Shown: piece by piece, positions 58,471-64,000 of the stretch
How positions within the stretch are numbered: position 1 is the stretch's first letter
How the letters are laid out: each line of letters opens with the position of its first letter
NCBI GenBank assembly: GCA_029339505.1
Contig: JAQISU010000210.1
Coordinates: forward strand, 16,103,501 to 16,167,500
Direction: 5' to 3'
Origin: Unio delphinus
Lineage: Eukaryota > Mollusca > Bivalvia > Unionida > Unionidae
Length of the DNA: 64,000 bases
Notes under the pieces: generated by a model
Database searches by the model: none
Told to the model about the DNA's origin: nothing
What the model saw: the letters and a program-made list of their open reading frames with translations, nothing else
Position numbers and translations under genes: made by a program

Positions 58471-60600
58471 CCTCAGATTAACTCGTTGACGATTCTAAAA
58501 AAAGTTGTAGGGTTCGCCTCCCCTGCTGCTTTTTCATTATTAAACAGCAGTTGCTAAATGTCCGTGGCCTAAATTTATATAATTTACGAAGATATCCCCT
58601 GCCACCTCATTGCACCAGAAAGTTAAGACATTCAAACAAAATCATAAGGGGCTATCACCAGTTATGTACTTTTGAGAGAGTAACTGATGCAAGGTGGAGT
58701 TGTTTGCAGTCGAAACATGCACAGTGGATAGAATGTTGACGTACCTCTATGCTACTTTGATGTAATGTGTTTGAGTCTTTTAAAAAAATAATGCATTTAT
58801 GGAAATTTTACATGATCTAAGCACACTGCTAACTAAAATGACTGCCCCCTTATGCTAAAACATCAGCCTGAATTAGTCTGAATTACACTATCTTTAAGCA
58901 TCTATTAATATAGGGAAACTGAATTTTGCCCAAATAGACAATATCAGCTGTTGAAAATGCAATCGACGAATTGCTACTTACATGTATATAAAATGTATAT
59001 TGAAAGAAGAAAAGGTTATCATCTCAGTGTGTGTGTGTTCAGGAAGTGAAAATGATCAAGCGGAGCTAGCACTTTAATAAATCTGCACATCTGGAATAAG
59101 ACCAAGCTGTATACCCTATAACCCGTATCATCCCCATTAATAATACACCAAAATAAAGGGAATTTGAGATTCTTTAAACAATACCTTAAATATACAAGGT
59201 ATTTTTAAATAGCCATTATAACCAATGAGGAAACTAGGCAAATTCTTTATCTTTAAAATTCGAACCCAAATACAACATACGAAACTATAAAGCGACACCT
59301 AAGCCTACAGAAACCCATGGGCACACTTGATTCAATCTTCGGTAATGAACCAATTAAGTCTGGTGTGAACTCCCGAATATTCCAGAGAGGCGTCCTTCAA
59401 TACGATGAGTCATGATTTCTCTAGATTTAATGGCGGATGAACATGCAATAAAAGGGTTTTATTGCTTGTTGATTCATTTTATTGTAGTCCCATCTCTTTC
59501 ATACAGATTGCGAGATTCTAAAAAATGTTCTGTAACCAGCAAGACACTTTCACTTCCATGAAAAAGAGATCAGAAATGCTTTGATTCAAAGAATTTCCGA
59601 ATGGTTTCCAATAGTGCTACATGTAATGGAAGCACGGTACCAATTGTTTTCCCATAGACCTCCAATTGTTTCCAATAGTGCTACATGTAATGGAAGCACG
59701 GTACCATCTATATATGAATTAGCATAAATTCACATGTTGCCAAGAGGCTAAACTTTTTTTAAGCCTAACAGAAAGTACAACTCTTACATAATCCACCAAT
59801 CATAGCTTGTGTTGTTTATTTCTGAATGCAATAGACCCAACACTTTAAGCTCCACCCATCTGGACTTGCGCAGTTGGTACCATTATACCTATAGCAAACC
59901 TTGATTTTTCCAATAAAGTGTGAAATAGCTTGGGACTATATAAGTAACAAATGTACCTAGTCTCGCTTGTCAAAAACAATTTTATGAGGTACTAAGCTAT
60001 GTTTTATATGATTGTGTATAGAAATGTTATTGAGCTGTTTTAACTCTTGTTTTCATACCTTTGCTTCACTATCAAACTCATCTTTTGAAATAAAATAAAT
60101 TCGTTTAACTATGAGTTGTGTCTTATTCATATTAGCACTTATCGAACTTCACTTTGGTGATATGGGATAAATCACATTATGTCATATTGTTTAATAGTAA
60201 GGTCAAAGGTCAATGCACTAGTTAGCATGTACCAGTTCTACTCTTAAAGAGACATTTTGATCTTAAATAAAGGACTTATATTTGTTTCATGAACACAGAA
60301 AGTAACAACAGGGACAGCTGGACATGGCCCAATCTAATTATAAAGTCTTAGCTTTGAACACTTTACACTGTCTGCATATGAATGAGGTTAGTAACCCCCA
60401 GTCCTCACAAAAAGGTCAAGCAACCCAGCCTCTTTGTCATACAAATAGAAAGCTTCCCTCCTTTGTGTAGTGAATACAATTGATGTAATAAGCCAATCTG
60501 ACACCAAATAAAGTAGATAACAGCTTTCTAAGTGGTTATGTTGGATTTGGGGGGTGAAAATGGGGACTAAAATACAGAAAAAGGGTCAACTTTAACAAGG
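58471..60600. other. Mostly featureless; short repeat and LTR-like signals
   Basis: At 59604-59706 a segment (TCCAATAGTGCTACATGTAA, TGGAAGCACGGTACCA) occurs twice. Near 59900-60100 CCAATAAAG, TATATAA (59937-59943) and AATAAA (60089-60099) lie in an order like the promoter and polyadenylation signals of a short LTR, but no LTR ends or partner copy were found. No gene seen. Confidence 0.4.
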
Positions 60601-60606
60601 AGTATA

Positions 60607-61849
60607 CAGTAGACCCCCTCGTATACGGCCACCCCTGCTGCACCGGGAAAGTGGCCTTATAAGGCGGTTGGCCGTTTTAGAGGGGGCCTAAATTTATTAT
60701 GAGAAGTACATGTATATGTCATGTACGTAGTAAGAAAGCTACATACTTCAAAACATTAAATATCTTCGTCTAAATGAAACATTAATCAAAAAACGTTTTT
60801 CTGGTTATAATAACAAATTTATTTCAACTGAATATACGTTACTATTTTTGCTTTCTTGGCGTAAATTTGATATGCGAGCGGGTATTGTTGTCATGCACAT
60901 TGCAAATGGATTCAAAAACGTCATTTACATCTTGGTACAAAAATAATTATCTTTCCATTTGCTCCATTTTCCCACTGCTGCTGAATAACCTTCTTATCGG
61001 TTATTACTTTGTTTATTCAAATTATTTCAACATAAACTTGTTTTTACGAGTCTTTTGTACATACAATTTTTCGGCATCCCCTCCCCCTCCCCATGTCGTC
61101 GAGTAGAATAACCGACTTTGTTCGAAAATTTTAAGTACTTTTTCCTGAAACCGGATATTGCTCACTGTATGCGATTTAATTATGCAGACAATCTTGTGTC
61201 GATTCTATGAAACAAGCCTTCGTAAAGGAAGCCTTAAAAAACACAATAGGGTACCAGACAAAGACCGGAAAAAAATCACTTGAAATCACAATATGCGTGG
61301 TCGCGTGATTTTTCCGATCTTTGTCCGGTACCCTATTGTTTTTTTTAAGGTTGTCTGTGTGTGACAATGTACAAAATCTATTTTAGGCCTAGTCTGACCT
61401 TGTTATGATTATAACAATTACGTCTGGTTATAATCATCAACGAGAAGAACTCAACATAGATGTTAAACCCCAAACTCTATCATAACATTATTGAGCCCAT
61501 TTCCTGTAAACATCGACTTTCATAGATAACGATATACTATGAATTTGTAGTCGACACTTTTAACGGCGACTGGACACTCGGAGACGTGTATCTACGATAG
61601 AGATAATCAAAACTGCTTCACTTACATCAAGACTTGAAATAATTATTGGTTCTGGATACATTTAAAACTAAAATGAGGCCGCTCGTGAGGGGTAAATTTT
61701 ATATTATTGTACAAATATGCTGGTCGCGTTAGCCGTGTGGTCTTTCGTGAGGGGTACTTTTGAACAGAAACTCGTCGGTTCCAACTAATTCTGGCCGTTA
61801 GGAGCGGGTGACCGCTGGTCAGGGGGGCCGTACAAGAGAGGGATTACTG
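60607..61849. mobile_element. Tigger/pogo-type non-autonomous element (1243 bp)
   Basis: TA on both sides (60605-60606, 61850-61851). The left end is CAGTAGACCCCCTCGTATAC followed by GGCCACCCCTG; the right end on the other strand is CAGTAATCCCTCTCTTGTAC followed by GGCCCCCCTG. The imperfect ~40-bp inverted ends with a CAGTA start fit pogo/Tigger. No transposase frame inside. Confidence 0.8.
61232..61350. mobile_element. 119-bp palindrome nested in the Tigger-type element
   Basis: Arms of about 46 bp: CCTTAAAAAACACAATAGGG then TACCAGACAAAGACCGG, complementary to the right arm ending CTATTGTTTTTTTTAAGG, around a ~20-bp loop. Looks like a separate MITE insertion. Confidence 0.85.
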
Positions 61850-61851
61850 TA

Positions 61852-62212
61852 GTGAGTCCAATGGATTTGACAACAGGAGGAAAGTGTGTATCTAAATGGG
61901 AGATTTAGCTAATGAAAGGAGACAAACGCAGCAATGAAAAGCGAGAGGTTAATGATATTACCTTGGACGATATTTGGAGGTAGTGGATCATAGGTGCAGG
62001 GACAATAAAAAAGGCACCTGTGCTATAACATCCCTTACAGGCACCAAATTTCAGGTGAAATTTTGTTCATTCCCAGCTAATATAAAAGGGTGAATAATGT
62101 AGATAATATAGATGCATGTAATTCACATTTCTTCTAAATATGAAATTAACAATAATGGGCATCAGTTAGGCAGAAAAGTACCTAAACCAAACAAAGCATG
62201 TTTGATCAGTTT
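61852..62212. other. No recognised feature
   Basis: AT-rich stretch between the Tigger-type element and repeat copy 2. Confidence 0.4.
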
Positions 62213-62784
62213 TCAATAATACAAAATCGCCAGTCGGGATGCTGGAGTCGCTACTATGACGTCACAATACGAGAGTAACCGAATAGGTGCGGAAATTTTG
62301 CATACGAGGTCACGGAAATTCAGCTCGTTGAACATATGCCAATATTTAAATACTGGGATTGCGGTCGCATATAATAATTCAGAATAATGTTTTCTTCATT
62401 AGTGTTGTTCTTATTATTCTATATTTCCATTGGTTTCTGGTCTCCTTTAAGTACATCATGTGGTCACAAATTACACAATGTCAAGGTAATGTCTTGTACA
62501 TGGTTATGAAGGGTAAAGACAGAGTTTTCACCCCTGCCAAATGAGATCACCTTAAATTAATATACATGGATACATATTAATGTTCTAAATGTCAGGTTTT
62601 ACTGTAAATTCCAGAATGTTTCAACTAATCTTTCATTTGATTGAATTTCGCCATCATCCATACACTACATCAGTTTTAGTCCATTGTTGAGCCAATATGG
62701 TAACAATGTTCTAAACAGTTTCATTGGACGCAACCGAAAATCAGCTCGTCCGTATAAAATGCTCTTGTTTTGTTACCCAGATAT

Positions 62785-62901
62785 TAGTCCGAGTTTCCTC
62801 TGCTTCTTGCCACCCCATTTTTGATATTTGGACATTTATGTTGGGGTGTATACCCCAACGTAAATATCCAAATATCAAAAATGAAGTGACAACTCGGACT
62901 A
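62785..62901. mobile_element. 117-bp palindromic MITE with 9-bp target duplication
   Basis: Ends TAGTCCGAG and CTCGGACTA; inner palindrome ATTTTTGATATTTGGACATT through ACCCCAAC and back. Flanked by CCCAGATAT on both sides (62776-62784, 62902-62910). A 9-bp duplication points to Mutator-like mobilisation. Confidence 0.85.
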
Positions 62902-63841
62902 CCCAGATATGAAATAAAATTTCTTACATATGGTACTTACTAGTGTTTTTTTTTTACTTTTCAGAAAAGAATTCGCCCTGATGACAAGTGCTGTGTGGTT
63001 TCTTCTCGAAAATAAAGGACAGACGCTGTATAACGACACATTAATGTGATTTGTAAAGAATGATTTAGTACTAACGATGCTAACGATTACTTACTTATAT
63101 GACCAGGACGACAATCAACGATCACACTTTACAAATCCTCAGGTCAAATTTACCTGAGCCCGCAGTTTATGTATCCTAATAGACAATCAGTGTCTAAAAT
63201 GACGCGTCGAAGTTCCGCACCACACAAGGCAAATCAAAGTATGTGAACCCTTATGAACACACAAGTTACTACATGTAGATCATTGCATAATCATTGCATC
63301 AGCTGAACTGAACAACTACCGGCTAAGGGAAGTAACTAAGGGAACACTCGGCCATTTCCGTCACGTCATGAAATTACGTTGAGGTCTCACTGGATAGTTT
63401 CGCATTTTGACACCTGCCTAATATTTAAGGTAGAAGACATGGGCCTAATTATCACCATCCTAAGCTAAATCTGTAATGTGGGTTAGATTTACTTTGAGTT
63501 AGACTTGAAAACTGGTTGACTTGTTGGTGACTGCCTGTCATAGTTAGACTAGCACAGGAGATCTAGTTAGACTAGCACAGGAGATCAAATGCGTAAATTG
63601 GGCTTGATATGAGCCACAGAATTGGCTTGCGTATTTACACGTGTCTGCTACAGAGGTAAATATCTAAAAATCTAAATGGTTGAGGGGTAATGAAAAGTAT
63701 GCTAATTTGTTACAGTACTAGTGATTTATTAAGGCACATACTGATTCTTTTAACTTTCTTGTCACAGGAAAATATTCAAAATACCCCTTTTCTGTAAAAA
63801 ATGAATGTAAAAAAGAAGGGTTGGGGGCAGTGTTGATTCAG

Positions 63842-63848
63842 TATAAAA
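63842..63848 (+). promoter_or_regulatory. TATA box in repeat copy 2
   Basis: TATAAAA, in the same context as 54484-54490. Confidence 0.5.
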
Positions 63849-64000
63849 GCCAATAGTTGCATGAGGAATTAACTTTAATTCCTCAGTCAGAATCTTACAA
63901 GCATCATTTCAAAAAAAAAATCCTTCGTTCATTTTTATTCGTGTTTTTCATGTAATATTATGATAATTTTTCTGCTATAGGTCATTGTCAAACAAAAATT

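Larger units (their letters stand above)
62213..64000 (+). repeat. Promoter-bearing repeat, copy 2 (runs off the window)
   Basis: High identity to copy 1 (51690-53058 then 54164-54640) without the 1.1-kb insertion. It contains ATGACGTCAC at 62257, the MITE at 62785-62901, TTTACTTTTCAG at about 62953, a local duplication GTTAGACTAGCACAGGAGAT (twice near 63543-63585), and the TATA box at 63842-63848 followed by CTCAGTCAGAATCTTACAAG. Confidence 0.88.

Overview
This is an AT-rich, intron-rich, repeat-rich animal nuclear window. The only gene that looks intact is cytosolic methionyl-tRNA synthetase (MARS1) on the minus strand. I could place 19 coding exons by splice sites and phase, from the start codon at 44964 down to 808. 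They encode the first 738 residues. The C-terminal exons lie beyond the left edge. The repeat content (tRNA-derived SINEs, an RTE-type LINE, an L2-like LINE, pogo/Tigger, hAT and piggyBac relics, a SWIM-YqaJ-PHD relic, and TGACCTTGACCTTTGA-type repeats) suggests a marine invertebrate. A bivalve mollusc is my best guess, but this is inference.

Layout. 1-44964: MARS1, whose introns hold almost everything else. These include minisatellites, five copies or pieces of one tRNA-derived SINE (B), two copies of another (A), a Tigger-type MITE (3628-4489) and a piggyBac relic (20681-22066). A 5.75-kb composite transposon (24131-29880) carries two decayed transposase genes. Also present are a foldback element (30285-31549), a hAT MITE with a perfect 8-bp duplication (32339-34219), a dead RTE LINE (about 37766-39620) and an 824-bp element inside a SINE (40726-41549). 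About 45965-46050: probable MARS1 promoter and noncoding first exon. 46781-48869: a plus-strand SWIM/YqaJ/PHD pseudogene, head to head with MARS1. 48900-64000: no convincing intact gene. This part holds two direct copies (51690 onward and 62213 onward) and one inverted partial copy of a repeat with a TATA-box promoter, a 1.1-kb insertion with a 14-bp target duplication, small palindromic MITEs, and a Tigger-type element (60607-61849).

The most unusual signal is that several tandem arrays in MARS1 are built from its own splice junctions. The array downstream of exon 19 repeats the last ~34 exon bases plus the 5' splice site. The array before exon 8 repeats its 3' splice site and first exon bases. 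A 66-bp duplication repeats the 3' splice site of exon 17. Another array starts just inside the donor of exon 6 and is the target of the composite transposon. All coordinates and translations were read by eye; family assignments rest on remembered motifs and no search was run.
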